Shown here piece after piece: positions 27,061 through 36,259 of a DNA stretch of 64,000 bases. The stretch is from Amycolatopsis endophytica (lineage in GTDB: Bacteria > Actinomycetota > Actinomycetes > Mycobacteriales > Pseudonocardiaceae). The notes under the pieces are model-generated. The model was given only the letters and a program-made list of their open reading frames with translations. It was not told where the DNA came from and ran no database searches. Each line of letters begins with the position of its first letter. Positions within the stretch are counted from its first letter, which is position 1. The DNA lies in assembly GCF_013410405.1 (NCBI RefSeq), contig NZ_JACCFK010000001.1:3596001-3660000 (forward strand). Reading direction: 5' to 3'. A program made the translations under genes and the position numbers.

Positions 27061-27096
27061 GCGCCCCACACTACGCCCCCGAAAAGGGCAAACGAC

Positions 27097-28041
27097 CTAC
27101 GCGGGGTCGGGGGTCACACCGGTCATCTTGGCCGCCAGCTCCCACAGCTTCCGGCCCGTTTCGCGGTCCAGCGCCGGGCGCAGTGGCGGCACCACGGTGG
27201 GGTTGCCGCGCACCCCGGCGAAGTGGCGCGGCCCGATGTAGTCGCCGCCGTTCACGCCGGATGCGGTGGCCGCGACCAGCGACGGCAGCGCACCTGTCCG
27301 GACGCCCTGCGCGATGAGCAGATCGCCGAGGAAGGTCACGCCGCCGACGATGCCGCGCACGACGGCGTTGCGCTGGTTGCGGGCCATGGTCGGGTTCAGG
27401 TTCGTGGACGTGTAGCCGGGGTGGGCGGCCACGCTGATCACGTCCGCACCGGCCGCCCGCAGACGCCGGTCCAGTTCGAGCGCGAAGATCTGGTTGGCGA
27501 TCTTCGACTGACCGTACGCGACCGCCGGGTTGTAGCGGCGGTGCTCGAAGTTCGGGTCGTCGAAGTCGACGCGGGCGCCGATGGCGGCGAGGCTGGACAG
27601 CGTCACGACGCGGGCGTCCGTGCCGCGGCGCAGCGCGGGCATCAGCAGCCAGGTCAGCGCCGCGTGGCCGAGGAAGTTCGTGCCGAACTGCAACTCGAAG
27701 CCGTCCGCCGTGCGGGACTCCGGGGCGGCCATCAGGCCGGCGTTGTTGATCAGGACGTCGAGCGTGCCGCCGGTGACCGCCTCGGCGCGTGCCACCGCCG
27801 CGCGCACGGAGGTGAGGTCGGCGAGGTCCAGTGAAATCAGCTCGGGGGCGGTGGCCGCCCGCGCGGACACGGTGCGCAGCGCCTGCTCGCCACGTTCGGG
27901 ATCGCGGCACGCGATGAGCACACGCGCGCCCCGGCCCGCGAGCACGAGCGCGGTTTGCAGACCGAGGCCGGAGTTCGCGCCGGTGACCAGCACCGTGCGG
28001 CCCGTCTGATCGGGAATGTCGGCCTCGGTCCAGTTTTTCAT
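27097..28041 (-). CDS. short-chain dehydrogenase (retinol-dehydrogenase/protochlorophyllide-reductase-like)
   Basis: A 314-residue extended-length SDR. It shows VTGANSGLGLQTALVLAGRGARV and ACRDPERGEQAL for NADP binding, NNAGLMAAPE, the catalytic Ser in VVTLSSLAAI, and Tyr/Lys in VAYGQSKIANQIFALEL. SVAAHPGYTSTNLNP follows, as in the WWOX/retinol dehydrogenase branch. It is the second gene after the 164-residue unknown protein at 28062-28556 (20-bp gap) and is probably under the TetR regulator encoded divergently at 28685. Substrate unknown. Confidence 0.9.
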   Translation of the reverse strand: MKNWTEADIPDQTGRTVLVTGANSGLGLQTALVLAGRGARVLIACRDPERGEQALRTVSARAATAPELISLDLADLTSVRAAVARAEAVTGGTLDVLINNAGLMAAPESRTADGFELQFGTNFLGHAALTWLLMPALRRGTDARVVTLSSLAAIGARVDFDDPNFEHRRYNPAVAYGQSKIANQIFALELDRRLRAAGADVISVAAHPGYTSTNLNPTMARNQRNAVVRGIVGGVTFLGDLLIAQGVRTGALPSLVAATASGVNGGDYIGPRHFAGVRGNPTVVPPLRPALDRETGRKLWELAAKMTGVTPDPA

Positions 28042-28061
28042 GTTCGCGATATTAGGGAGGG

Positions 28062-28556
28062 TCAGGCGCTCGGGGCCAGCATCCGCAGCAGACGGTTGAT
28101 CGGCCGTTCCGGACGCAGGCGCGGCCCGTCCGTCAACAGCGCCTCGAACGCGGCGCCGACCTTGGTGATCTCCCCGGACGGCTCGCCGGGCTCGGCCAGC
28201 CCCGCCGAGACGGCGAGCATCGCCTGCTCGGCGCGGTGCGCGGCCCTCAGCGCCGGGTACTCGTCCCGGTGCGCGGAGACCACCTCGTAGAGGACGCGGT
28301 TGCGCCGGACGGCAGCGGTGAAGGCCCGCTTGACGGCGTCGACGTGGTCGTCACCCTCGGCCTCGGCCCGCAGATGCCCGCTCAGCGTCCGGGTCCAGTT
28401 GTAGTGCAGGGCGAGCACGACGTTCTCACGCGTTCCGAAGACTTCCGCGGCTCCGGCGATGCTCTCGAAGGGCAGCGGTCCCCGCGGATCGCGGGCCGCC
28501 GCGGTCAGGACGGCGTCCAGGATGTCGCGCCGTCGGTAGAAGTCGTTCCAGCTCAT
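28062..28556 (-). CDS. conserved hypothetical protein, TetR-linked
   Basis: A 164-residue soluble, mostly helical protein with no motif that I recognise. The sequence begins MSWNDFYRRRDILDAVLTAA and ends RLLRMLAPSA. The ATG has GGGGAGGA 6 bp upstream, supporting a real gene. It is first in a likely operon with the SDR downstream, and two 15-bp palindromes lie between it and the divergent TetR gene, so its expression is probably repressed by that regulator. Its pattern of helices resembles the ligand-binding half of regulators, but no DNA-binding helix-turn-helix is present. Confidence 0.75.
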   Translation of the reverse strand: MSWNDFYRRRDILDAVLTAAARDPRGPLPFESIAGAAEVFGTRENVVLALHYNWTRTLSGHLRAEAEGDDHVDAVKRAFTAAVRRNRVLYEVVSAHRDEYPALRAAHRAEQAMLAVSAGLAEPGEPSGEITKVGAAFEALLTDGPRLRPERPINRLLRMLAPSA

Positions 28557-28600
28557 GGGTCCTCCCCACTTGTGACCCTGGCCATACTCCGAGTTTGCAG

Positions 28601-28646
28601 CATACCGTCGGTATGGCGCCGACACGACGAACATACCACGGGTATG
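28601..28646. promoter_or_regulatory. paired TetR operators (CATACCnnnGGTATG x2)
   Basis: Two palindromes, cataccgtcggtatg (28601-28615) and cataccacgggtatg (28632-28646), have identical 6-bp half-sites and a 3-bp centre. Their starts are 31 bp apart, about three helical turns, so two dimers would bind the same face. They lie in the 128-bp divergent gap between the hypothetical/SDR operon and the TetR gene. Confidence 0.75.
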
Positions 28647-28684
28647 GAAAGGTGAACCGGCGTACGCTTGTGAGCGTGGTGACA

Positions 28685-29278
28685 ATGCGGTCCAGGCGTC
28701 TCGACTATTCGGAATCCACCCGGTCGGCCCTGGTGAACAGTGCGGTGGACCTGTTCACCAAACGGGGCTACGCGAGCACTTCGCTGGACGAGATCGCCAA
28801 GCGCGCGCGGGTCACCAAGGGTGCGCTCTATCACCATTTCACTGGAAAACAGGCGTTGTTCGAGGCGGCCTTCGAGAAGGTCGAGAGCCAGGTCTTCGGG
28901 CGCCTGGAAGAGATCATGGGCGGCAGCGGCACGCCGTGGGACCGCGCGCTGGCCGGGCTGCGCGAGTTCATCTCCAGCTGCCTCGACCCGGCCTACCAGC
29001 GGATCGCGATCCACGAGGCGCCGGTGGTGATGGGCTGGGAGCGCTGGCGCGAGGCCGAGGACAGGGCGAGCTTCGGGCTGATCCGCCTCAGCCTGGAGGA
29101 CCTCATCGAGGCGGGCGAGCTGGACGAGGTGCCGGTCGAGATCACCGCGCGGCTGCTGTTCGGGGCCCTGCACAGCGCGGCCACCGAGATCGCCGGCTCA
29201 CCGGACCCGAAGAAGGTCGGCTCGCAGATCGAAGCGGTGATCGTGCAGCTCCTGCACCGGGTTCGGCGCACGCCATAG
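28685..29278 (+). CDS. TetR-family transcriptional regulator
   Basis: A 197-residue regulator. The helix-turn-helix domain contains VNSAVDLFTKRGYASTSLDE, IAKRARVTKGALYHHFTGK and QALFEAAFEKVE. The helical C-terminal domain contains GWERWREAEDRASFGLIRL and GALHSAATEIAG. The ATG at 28685 is taken as start; two GTG codons at 28676 and 28679 are in frame and cannot be excluded. The preceding 46-bp double palindrome (28601-28646) is its expected binding site. Targets are probably itself, the unknown gene at 28062 and the SDR at 27097. It is followed after 13 bp by the LLM oxidoreductase. Confidence 0.9.
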   Translation: MRSRRLDYSESTRSALVNSAVDLFTKRGYASTSLDEIAKRARVTKGALYHHFTGKQALFEAAFEKVESQVFGRLEEIMGGSGTPWDRALAGLREFISSCLDPAYQRIAIHEAPVVMGWERWREAEDRASFGLIRLSLEDLIEAGELDEVPVEITARLLFGALHSAATEIAGSPDPKKVGSQIEAVIVQLLHRVRRTP

Positions 29279-29291
29279 CTAGGCTGGTCCT

Positions 29292-30224
29292 GTGGACTTG
29301 AGGATCTTCACCGAACCCCAGCAGGGCGCGAGCTACGACGACCTCCTCCGCGTCGCCAAGGCGACCGAGGACAACGGCTTCGACGCCTTCTTCCGTTCCG
29401 ACCACTTCCTGAGCATGGGCTCCGCCTCCGGGCTGCCCGGCCCGACCGACGCCTGGGTCACCCTGGGCGCGCTGGCCCGCGAGACCTCCCGCATCCGGCT
29501 CGGCACCCTGGTGACCGCCGCGACGTTCCGGCACCCGTCGGTCCTGGCGATCTCGGTCGCGCAGGTCGACCAGATGTCCGGCGGCCGCGTGGACTTCGGT
29601 CTCGGCTCCGGCTGGTACGACGCCGAGCACCGCGCCTACGGCATCCCGATGCCGGAGATCAAGGAGCGCTTCGACCTCTACGCCGAGCAGCTGGCGGTCA
29701 TCACCGGCCTGTGGGAGACCCCCGAGGGCGAGAAGTTCTCCTTCGACGGCAAGCACTACCAGCTCGCCGAGGCGCCCGCGCTGCCCAAGCCGGCCCAGTC
29801 CCCGCGCCCGCCGGTGATCATCGGCGGGGCCGGAAAGAAGCGCACCCCGGCGCTGGCGGCGCGCTTCGCCAACGAGTTCAACCTGCCGTTCACCGACGCG
29901 GCCACCGCGTCCGCGCAGTTCGAGCGCGTCGCGGACGCGTGCCGGGAGATCGGGCGCGAGCCGGGCGAGATCGTCCGGTCGGTCGCCCAGGTGGTCGCGA
30001 TCGGCAAGGACGAGGCCGAGTTCGCGCGCCGTGCCGAGGCGATCGGCCGCGAGCCGTCCGAGGTCCGCGAGAACGGCCTGGCAGGCACGCCCGCCGAGGT
30101 GGTCGACAAGATCGGCCGCTACCGCGAGGCCACCGGCATCACCCGGCTGTACCTGCAGGTGCTGGACCTGTCCGATCTGGACCACCTGGAGCTGATCGCC
30201 TCCGAGATCGCCCCGCAGCTGTGA
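29292..30224 (+). CDS. LLM class F420-dependent oxidoreductase
   Basis: A 310-residue luciferase-like monooxygenase-fold protein of the actinobacterial F420 group. Features are VAKATEDNGFDAFFRSDHFL, the conserved TLGALARETSRIRLGTLV and GRVDFGLGSGWYDAEHRAYG, and PPVIIGGAGKKRTPALAARF. Such enzymes use reduced F420 or FMN to reduce or oxidise small molecules. The GTG at 29292 is 13 bp after the TetR stop, so it is probably in the same transcript. It ends at a hairpin shared with the convergent lipB gene. Confidence 0.9.
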   Translation: MDLRIFTEPQQGASYDDLLRVAKATEDNGFDAFFRSDHFLSMGSASGLPGPTDAWVTLGALARETSRIRLGTLVTAATFRHPSVLAISVAQVDQMSGGRVDFGLGSGWYDAEHRAYGIPMPEIKERFDLYAEQLAVITGLWETPEGEKFSFDGKHYQLAEAPALPKPAQSPRPPVIIGGAGKKRTPALAARFANEFNLPFTDAATASAQFERVADACREIGREPGEIVRSVAQVVAIGKDEAEFARRAEAIGREPSEVRENGLAGTPAEVVDKIGRYREATGITRLYLQVLDLSDLDHLELIASEIAPQL

Positions 30225-30229
30225 CCGCG

Positions 30230-30262
30230 CGCCCTCCGGCTCTGGTTCAGGGCCGGAGGGCG
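30230..30262. terminator. hairpin between LLM oxidoreductase and lipB
   Basis: An 11-bp stem, cgccctccggc with gccggagggcg, encloses an 11-nt loop that contains the lipB stop codon. It can serve both convergent transcripts. No long U-run follows, as is usual in high-GC actinobacteria. Confidence 0.6.
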
Positions 30263-30999
30263 AAGGTCACGCCGGGCGCGGACGGCGTGGCGTCCTCGCG
30301 GCGCAGCCAGCGGTCCTCGGAGACCGGCAGCTCCCCGTCCAGCGCGGCCAGGACGGCGTCGCGGGCCAGCGGCAGCGCTTCGGCGACCGGCACGTCCCGG
30401 TCCAGCTCCTGGGACAGCGAAGTCGTGCCGACGTCCCGGATACCGCACGGGATGATCTTGTCGAACGCCGACAGGTCGGCGTTGCAGTTCAGCTCGAAGC
30501 CGTGCATGGTCACGCCGCGCTGCACGCGGATGCCGATGGCGGCGATCTTGCGCTCGGGCCCGCGTTCGTCGGCGGGCACCCACACGCCGCTGCGGCCCTC
30601 GACCCGTCCGGTGTAGACGCCGAACTGGTCGCACACCTTGATCAGCGCCTCCTCCAGCCGCCGCACGTAGTGCACGACGTCGATCGGGTCGCCCAGCTTG
30701 ACGATCGGGTAGCCGACCAGCTGACCGGGGCCGTGCCAGGTGATCTTGCCGCCGCGGTCGACGTCGACGACCGGCGTGCCGTCGGTGGGCCGGTCGTCGT
30801 CCTCGGTGCGCTTGCCCGCCGTGTACACCGACGGGTGCTCCAGCAGCAGCAGTGTGTCCGGCGCCTCCGAGCAGTCCGCCCGCGCGTTCACCAGCTCCCG
30901 CTGCAACTCCCAGGCTTGCAGGTAGTCGATGGTCCCGACGTTCTTGACGCTGACGGGACTGCTGGTGGCGCGGCAGGACTGTGGACTCACGACTGGCAC
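30247..30999 (-). CDS. lipB: octanoyltransferase (lipoate protein ligase B)
   Basis: A 250-residue enzyme that moves octanoate from acyl carrier protein to lipoyl domains, the step before LipA. Conserved segments are [39 protein letters not shown], the lysine region KIAAIGIRV (acyl-transfer Lys), [22 protein letters not shown] with the active-site Cys, and TSLSQEL. The GTG at 30997-30999 is one base after the PAP2 stop; an alternative GTG three codons later is also possible. Third gene of an epimerase/PAP2/lipB operon. The lipoyl-carrying E2 gene lies only 1.6 kb upstream. Confidence 0.95.
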   Translation of the reverse strand: MPVVSPQSCRATSSPVSVKNVGTIDYLQAWELQRELVNARADCSEAPDTLLLLEHPSVYTAGKRTEDDDRPTDGTPVVDVDRGGKITWHGPGQLVGYPIVKLGDPIDVVHYVRRLEEALIKVCDQFGVYTGRVEGRSGVWVPADERGPERKIAAIGIRVQRGVTMHGFELNCNADLSAFDKIIPCGIRDVGTTSLSQELDRDVPVAEALPLARDAVLAALDGELPVSEDRWLRREDATPSAPGVTFALRP

Positions 31000-31000
31000 A

Positions 31001-31633
31001 CTACGCCGACCGCGGCGCCGAAGGCACGGGCTGTGGCGGGAGCAACCGCACCGCCCACGCCGTGAGAAAACCCACCCCCAGCACGCCGAGGACGGCGCCG
31101 ACGGTGTCGCTGACCCAGTGCACCCCGAGCACCACGCGGCTCGCCGCGCACAGCACGGTCGCGACCGAGAAGAACGCCACGACCCACTTCGTCAGCTTCG
31201 GCGCCAGCCACACGCACAGCAGCGCCGCCGCGAGCCCGGTGCTGGAAATCGACACGACGTGCCCGCTCGGATAGCTGAACTCCGGGTACTCGCGTGGCCG
31301 GTCGCGCACGAACAGCGGCTTGAACACGACGCTCACCAGCCGGGTCATCGCCAGCACCGCCAGCACTCGCAGCGTGACCCCGGCCTGGAACCGCAGCCCG
31401 CGGCGCCAGCACACGACGATCGCGACGGCCAGTGCGATCGCGAACGCCGCCGGGACCACCGGGCCGAAAACGTCGCTGACGACCTGCGCGATCTCACCCG
31501 GCGTGTGCCGCCACCAGCCCTGCACCATCCCGGCGACGGCCAGGTCGACGGCGAACGGCGGCCGGGCCACGGCCACGCCCAGTCCGATGAACAGGACGAA
31601 CAACGCGCCGCCGAGCGGGATCCACCGGGTCAA
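31001..31633 (-). CDS. PAP2-family phosphatase
   Basis: A 210-residue integral membrane phosphatase with about five to six helices. The three PAP2 motifs are visible: [19 protein letters not shown] with the catalytic His, and [16 protein letters not shown] with the second His. Relatives dephosphorylate undecaprenyl pyrophosphate, phosphatidic acid or similar lipids at the outer membrane face. The start is a TTG (31631-31633) overlapping the epimerase stop (TTGA), which implies coupled translation. The stop is one base from the lipB start. Confidence 0.9.
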   Translation of the reverse strand: MTRWIPLGGALFVLFIGLGVAVARPPFAVDLAVAGMVQGWWRHTPGEIAQVVSDVFGPVVPAAFAIALAVAIVVCWRRGLRFQAGVTLRVLAVLAMTRLVSVVFKPLFVRDRPREYPEFSYPSGHVVSISSTGLAAALLCVWLAPKLTKWVVAFFSVATVLCAASRVVLGVHWVSDTVGAVLGVLGVGFLTAWAVRLLPPQPVPSAPRSA

Positions 31634-32511
31634 AGGGCGACCGCCAGCGCGCCGTCGAGATCGGTGTGGACGAACGTGAACCCGGCCTTCTCCAGCACGG
31701 CGGGCACCGCGCGCTGCGAGATCAGCGCCATCTCGTCGGCCACCTCACCGAGCGCGGCCCGCAGCGCGAAGCCGGGCACCCACCACGGTGCGGGCCGCCG
31801 CAGGACCCGGCCGAGCGCCTTCGTGAACTCGGCGTTGGTGGCCGGTTCCGGCGCGCACAGGTTGACCGGACCGGACAGCGTTTCGTGCTCGACGAGGAAC
31901 CGCACCGCGGAAATGTGATCACGCAGGCTGATCCACGGCATGTACTGCCTGCCGTCGCCCAGCCTGCCACCGAGGCCCAGTGAAAAGAGCGGCTTGAGCG
32001 GGCCGAGCAGCCCGCCCCGGCCGCTGAGCACCAGGCCGGTGCGCAGGTTCACCACGCGCAGCCCGGCCTCCGCCGCGGGCGCGGTCGCGTCCTCCCACGA
32101 GCCGCACAGGCCGGCCAGGAACCCGTTGCCCCGCGGCGCGGACTCGGTGACGACCTCGTCGCCGGTGTCGCCGTAGTAGGTGATCCCGGAGGCGTTGACG
32201 AGGCTGGGGATGCGGTACTCGGCGACCGCCTCGGCGAGCACCTCGGTCGGTTCGACGCGGCTGTCGCGGATCATCTGCTTGCGGGCCGCGCTCCACCGCA
32301 GACCCATCGGCGAACCACACAGGTTGACCACAACGGAGACGTCCTCGAACGCGCGGTCGTCGATCCGGCCCGCCGGCGGATCCCACGAGTGCTCGTCCGC
32401 GGCACGGGCGTCGCGGCGCACGAGACGGCGCACGTCGTGCCCCGAGTCGCGCAGCGCGGCGACGAGCGCCGAGCCGAGGAGCCCGCTGGAACCGGCGATC
32501 AGTACACGCAT
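31630..32511 (-). CDS. TIGR01777 family NAD-dependent epimerase/cell-division-inhibitor-like protein
   Basis: A 293-residue extended-SDR protein of the YfcH/SulA-like (TIGR01777) family, orthologous in position to M. tuberculosis Rv2216. The Rossmann motif is VLIAGSSGLLGSAL. Other markers are NLCGSPMGLRWSAARKQMI, SASGITYYGDTGDE-like NASGITYYGDTGDE, and RTGLVLSGRGGLLGPL. A DUF1731 C-terminal domain follows (LGEVADEMALISQRAVPAVL). Activity is unknown. The ATG beginning MRVLIAG is chosen; a GTG six codons upstream is in frame. First gene of an operon with the PAP2 phosphatase and lipB. Confidence 0.9.
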   Translation of the reverse strand: MRVLIAGSSGLLGSALVAALRDSGHDVRRLVRRDARAADEHSWDPPAGRIDDRAFEDVSVVVNLCGSPMGLRWSAARKQMIRDSRVEPTEVLAEAVAEYRIPSLVNASGITYYGDTGDEVVTESAPRGNGFLAGLCGSWEDATAPAAEAGLRVVNLRTGLVLSGRGGLLGPLKPLFSLGLGGRLGDGRQYMPWISLRDHISAVRFLVEHETLSGPVNLCAPEPATNAEFTKALGRVLRRPAPWWVPGFALRAALGEVADEMALISQRAVPAVLEKAGFTFVHTDLDGALAVAL

Positions 32512-32568
32512 ACCCCGATCGTTGCTCACGCCGCCGGATCGCGCACGCTGCCCCCGCCGAACACGCGA

Positions 32569-32599
32569 GTGCCCCGCCTCCAGGACGGAGGCGGGGCAC
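32569..32599 (-). terminator. hairpin downstream of sucB
   Basis: A perfect 12-bp stem, gtgccccgcctc paired with gaggcggggcac, with a 7-nt loop. It lies between the E2 gene and the epimerase gene on the same strand, so it should end the lpdA-sucB transcript. Confidence 0.75.
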
Positions 32600-32612
32600 C
32601 CGGGCCGGCTTC

Positions 32613-34361
32613 TTACAGACCCAGCTCGTCCTCGAAGTGGCCCTCTTCCAGGCGGTTCTTGATGGTGGTCAGGAACCGGCCCGCGTCGGCGCCGTCGATC
32701 AGGCGGTGGTCGTAGGTCAGCGCCAGGTAGGCCATCGACCGGATGGCGATGGTGTCCTGCCCCTCGGCGTCGGTGACCACGACCGGCCGCTTCACCACCG
32801 CGCCGACGCCCAGGATCCCGGACTGCGGCTGGTTGATGATCGGCGTGTCGAACAGGGCGCCGTTGCTGCCCAGGTTGGTCACCGTGAAGGTGCCGCCCGA
32901 CAGCTCGTCCGGCTTGATCTTGTTCGCGCGGGTGCGGCCCGCGACATCCGCGATCGCCCTGGCGAGACCGGCCAGGTTCAGCTCACCGGCCTTGTGGATG
33001 ACCGGCGAGAGCAGGCCACGGTCGGTGTCCACCGCGACGGCGAGGTGCTCTTCGCCGAAGTAGGTGATCTCCTTGGACTCCTCGTTGAGGTAGGCGTTGA
33101 TGTTCGGGTGCGCCTTGAGCGCCTCCACCGTCGCCTTGGCGAAGAACGGCAGGAACGTGAGCTTGACGCCCTCACGCTCGGCGAACGCGCCCTTGGCCTG
33201 CTGGCGGAGCCGGGCGACCTTGGTGACGTCGACCTCGAACACCTGCGTGAGCTGCGCCGAACCCTGCAGCGACTCGCGCGTGCGCTGCGCGATGACCTGG
33301 CGGATCCGCGTCGCCTTCTGCGTCGTGCCACGCAGCGCGGCCAGCTCCGGCGACGGGGCCGCGGGGGCCTTGGCGGCGCTCGGGGCCGCGGCGGCCGGGG
33401 CCTGGGCCGCGGGAGCCTGGGCGGCCGGGGCGCTCTGCTTCTGCTTCGCCTCGGCCGCCGCCAGCACGTCCTGCTTGCGGATGCGGCCACCGACACCGCT
33501 GCCGGTCACCGACGCCAGGTCGATGCCGTGCTCGCTGGCGAGCTTGCGCACCAGCGGGGTGACGTAGGGACCGCTGCCGTTGCCGTCGCCCGCGGGCTGC
33601 GCCTCGGGCTGCTTCGGAGCCGGGGCCTGCGCGGCCGGAGCCGGGGCGGGCTCGGGCTTCGGTTCCGGCTTCGGCTCGGGCTTGGGCTCCGGGGCCTTCT
33701 GCTGCTCCGGCTGCGGGGCCGGCTGCTGTGGCGCGGGCGCCGGTGCCGCGCTCGCGTCACCGATCACGGCCAGCGTGCCGCCGACCTCGACGGTCTCGTC
33801 CTCCTGCGCGCTGATCTCCAGCAGCGTGCCCGCGATCGGCGAGGGAACCTCGGTGTCGACCTTGTCGGTCGAGATCTCCAGCAGCGGCTCGTCCACCTCG
33901 ACCTTGTCGCCCACGGCCTTGAGCCAGCGGGTGACGGTGCCCTCGGTGACGCTCTCGCCCAGTTCCGGCAGCGTGACCGGCGTGCCCTGGGCGGATCCGC
34001 TGGGCGCGGGCTGCGCCTCCTGCTGCGGCGCGGCCTGCTGCTGCTGCGGCTCGGGCTGCGGCTCCGGCTGGGACTGCTGCGCGGGCTCCTCGGCGGGCGC
34101 GGGCGCGGCGGAACCCCCGCCCGAACCGTCGTCGATCACGGCGAGTTCGCCGCCGACCTCGACGGTCTCGTCCTCCTGTGCCGTGATCTTCTGCAGCGTG
34201 CCCGCGACCGGCGACGGTACCTCGGTGTCGACCTTGTCGGTCGAAATCTCCAGCAAAGGCTCGTCGACCGCGACCGTGTCGCCTTCCTGCTTCAGCCACC
34301 GGGTGACGGTGCCCTCGGTAACGCTCTCCCCGAGCTCCGGCAGTGTGACGGAGAAGGCCAT
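32613..34361 (-). CDS. sucB: dihydrolipoamide acyltransferase, E2 of 2-oxo-acid dehydrogenase complex
   Basis: A 582-residue E2 subunit. Two lipoyl domains (1-80 and about 128-205) each carry [14 protein letters not shown], with the lipoylated Lys in DKVD. They are separated by flexible Pro/Ala/Gln/Glu-rich linkers. The peripheral-subunit-binding domain is [16 protein letters not shown] with [16 protein letters not shown]. The catalytic core ends with [16 protein letters not shown], containing the acyltransferase His and Asp. In mycobacteria the orthologue (DlaT, Rv2215) serves pyruvate dehydrogenase despite the sucB label, so succinyl versus acetyl specificity is left open. The E3 gene is directly upstream; lipB and lipA, which make its cofactor, lie downstream. 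Confidence 0.95.
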   Translation of the reverse strand: MAFSVTLPELGESVTEGTVTRWLKQEGDTVAVDEPLLEISTDKVDTEVPSPVAGTLQKITAQEDETVEVGGELAVIDDGSGGGSAAPAPAEEPAQQSQPEPQPEPQQQQAAPQQEAQPAPSGSAQGTPVTLPELGESVTEGTVTRWLKAVGDKVEVDEPLLEISTDKVDTEVPSPIAGTLLEISAQEDETVEVGGTLAVIGDASAAPAPAPQQPAPQPEQQKAPEPKPEPKPEPKPEPAPAPAAQAPAPKQPEAQPAGDGNGSGPYVTPLVRKLASEHGIDLASVTGSGVGGRIRKQDVLAAAEAKQKQSAPAAQAPAAQAPAAAAPSAAKAPAAPSPELAALRGTTQKATRIRQVIAQRTRESLQGSAQLTQVFEVDVTKVARLRQQAKGAFAEREGVKLTFLPFFAKATVEALKAHPNINAYLNEESKEITYFGEEHLAVAVDTDRGLLSPVIHKAGELNLAGLARAIADVAGRTRANKIKPDELSGGTFTVTNLGSNGALFDTPIINQPQSGILGVGAVVKRPVVVTDAEGQDTIAIRSMAYLALTYDHRLIDGADAGRFLTTIKNRLEEGHFEDELGL

Positions 34362-34401
34362 CGTGAATTGACTCCCTTGAATCTTGTCGGCTGCGGTCCG
34401 G

Positions 34402-35775
34402 TCAGCTGTGCACGTGCAGTGGCTTGCCGGCCAGGGCAAGGTGTGCTTCGCCGAGGGCCTCGGTCTGGGTCGGGTGGGCGTGGATCAGCGGAGCGACATC
34501 CTCCGGGAAGGCTTCCCAGTTGTAGATCAGCTGGGCCTCGCCGATCAGTTCGCCGACCCGGTCGCCGACCAGGTGCAGGCCCACCACCGGCCCGTCCGGC
34601 GCCTTGATCACCTTGATCGCGCCGGAAGTCTTGAGAATCTGGCTCTTGCCGTTGCCCGCGAGGTCGTAGGTGACCGTCTGCACGTCGTTGCCGTGGCGCT
34701 CCTTCGCCGCCGCCTCGGTCAGGCCGACGGAGGCGACCTCCGGGTGGCTGTAGGTGACGCGCGGGATGCCGGCCTCGTCGATCGCCTTCGGGTGCAGCCC
34801 GGCGATCTCCTCGGCCACGAAGATGCCCTGCTGGAAACCGCGGTGCGCGAGCTGCAGGCCGGGCACGATGTCGCCGACCGCGTACACGTTCGGGAGGTTG
34901 GTGCGCAGGCGCTCGTCGGTGAGGACGAAACCGCGCTCCATCCGCACGCCGGACTCCTCGTAGCCGTGGCCGGCGGTGTTGGGGCCGCGGCCGACGGCGA
35001 CCAGCAGCAGGTCCGCCTCCAGCGTCTCGCCCGACTCCAGTGCGACGCTGACGCCGTTGTCGTCCTGCTTGGCGCCGGTGAACTTCACGCCGGTCTTGAA
35101 GCCGATCTTGCGGCGCCGGAACGCGCGCTCCAGCTGCTTCGAGGCGAACTCGTCCTCGTTCGGCACGAGCCGCGGCAGCGCCTCGACGATCGTGACGTCG
35201 ACGCCGAAGGAGGCCCACACGCTGGCGAACTCGACGCCGATGACGCCGCCGCCGAGCACGACGACCTTCTCCGGGATCCAGTCGAGGCTCAGCGCCTCGT
35301 CGCTGGCGATGATCCGGCCGCCCAGTTCGAGGCCGGGCAGGGTCCTGGAGTAGGAACCGGTGGCCAGGATCAGGTTCTTGCCCGTGTAGCGGGTGCCGTC
35401 GACCTCGACCGTGGTGCCGCCGACGAACGTGCCGGTGCCCTCGACGAGCGTGACCTTGTGGGCCTTCGCCAGGCCCTGCAGTCCCTTGTAGAGGCGGCTG
35501 ACGACGCCGTCCTTGTACTTGTGGACGCCGGCGATGTCGACGCCCTCCAGCGTGGTCTTCACGCCGAACTGCTCACCGTCGCGGGCGCTGTCGGCGACCT
35601 CCGCGGCGTGGAGCAGGGCCTTCGTCGGGATGCAGCCGCGGTGCAGGCACGTCCCGCCCAGCTTGTCCTTCTCGATCAGGATGACGGACTGGCCCAGCTC
35701 CGCGGCGCGGAAAGCCGCGGCGTAGCCGCCGGATCCGCCACCGAGGATCACCAGGTCGGCGCCAGCGTCGCTCAC
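34402..35775 (-). CDS. lpdA: dihydrolipoyl dehydrogenase (E3)
   Basis: A 457-residue FAD-dependent E3 enzyme that reoxidises dihydrolipoamide with NAD. It has the FAD motif [20 protein letters not shown], the redox-active disulfide [16 protein letters not shown], the NAD motif [17 protein letters not shown], and [16 protein letters not shown]. The C-terminal dimerisation domain ends with the catalytic [10 protein letters not shown] (His and Glu). The GTG start follows CGAGGAG by 9 bp. Stop to E2 start is 40 bp, so the two are one operon, terminating at the 32569-32599 hairpin. In M. tuberculosis lpdC lies elsewhere, so this placement is a lineage difference. Confidence 0.96.
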   Translation of the reverse strand: MSDAGADLVILGGGSGGYAAAFRAAELGQSVILIEKDKLGGTCLHRGCIPTKALLHAAEVADSARDGEQFGVKTTLEGVDIAGVHKYKDGVVSRLYKGLQGLAKAHKVTLVEGTGTFVGGTTVEVDGTRYTGKNLILATGSYSRTLPGLELGGRIIASDEALSLDWIPEKVVVLGGGVIGVEFASVWASFGVDVTIVEALPRLVPNEDEFASKQLERAFRRRKIGFKTGVKFTGAKQDDNGVSVALESGETLEADLLLVAVGRGPNTAGHGYEESGVRMERGFVLTDERLRTNLPNVYAVGDIVPGLQLAHRGFQQGIFVAEEIAGLHPKAIDEAGIPRVTYSHPEVASVGLTEAAAKERHGNDVQTVTYDLAGNGKSQILKTSGAIKVIKAPDGPVVGLHLVGDRVGELIGEAQLIYNWEAFPEDVAPLIHAHPTQTEALGEAHLALAGKPLHVHS

Positions 35776-35922
35776 GTCACTTACTCCTCGTTTTACGTCC
35801 AAACCCTCATCATCTTGTCACTAAGGAGTCAGGCCCTGCGAGGTAGCCGGGTGTGTTAATCGGCGCACTTCTGATCGCCGGGATAATGGCGGGGGAGGGC
35901 AGGACGGGATGAGGTGGTCGAG

Positions 35923-36255
35923 GTGGGATTGTTCGACGGTCTGAAGCGCAGACGCGGTGCCGGGAAGCCCGGCACGCTGCGCAGTGCCAGTGACGCCGAC
36001 CTGCGGCATCTGGAGGGCTGGGCGGCCGCGCGACGCGGCGTCGAGGCGTTCGTCGAGCCACGCACGACGGTCACCGAGACCACCGTCGTCCTGATCGCGC
36101 ACGACGGCGAATGGACCCGCCGCCGGATCGGCAGCCTGGACGCCGCGCAGCAGTTCGGGCGCAAGCAGTCGATCCCGGTTTACGAGGTCGCGAAAGTCGG
36201 TTACCCCCAGCGCATGCGCGAATACACGCAGCGCCGGAAGCGGCAGCAGAGCTGA
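35923..36255 (+). CDS. conserved hypothetical protein
   Basis: A 110-residue basic protein starting VGLFDGLKRRRGAGKPGTLR and ending in an Arg/Lys/Gln-rich tail. The central part, TTVTETTVVLIAHDGEWTRRR followed by a short helix, gives a small alpha/beta look. I recognise no catalytic motif. The GTG at 35923 has GAGGTGG 5 bp upstream and gives the MGLFDxL opening common in such actinobacterial proteins; a GTG three codons earlier is the alternative. It diverges from lpdA and ends 4 bp from the convergent alcohol dehydrogenase gene. Confidence 0.75.
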   Translation: MGLFDGLKRRRGAGKPGTLRSASDADLRHLEGWAAARRGVEAFVEPRTTVTETTVVLIAHDGEWTRRRIGSLDAAQQFGRKQSIPVYEVAKVGYPQRMREYTQRRKRQQS

Positions 36256-36259
36256 CTGC

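Noticed and set aside
32637..34607. Long plus-strand open frame antisense to sucB
   Set aside because: It is rich in Leu/Arg/Gly repeats that mirror the Ala/Pro/Glu-rich linkers and lipoyl domains of E2 on the other strand. It is a GC-bias shadow.
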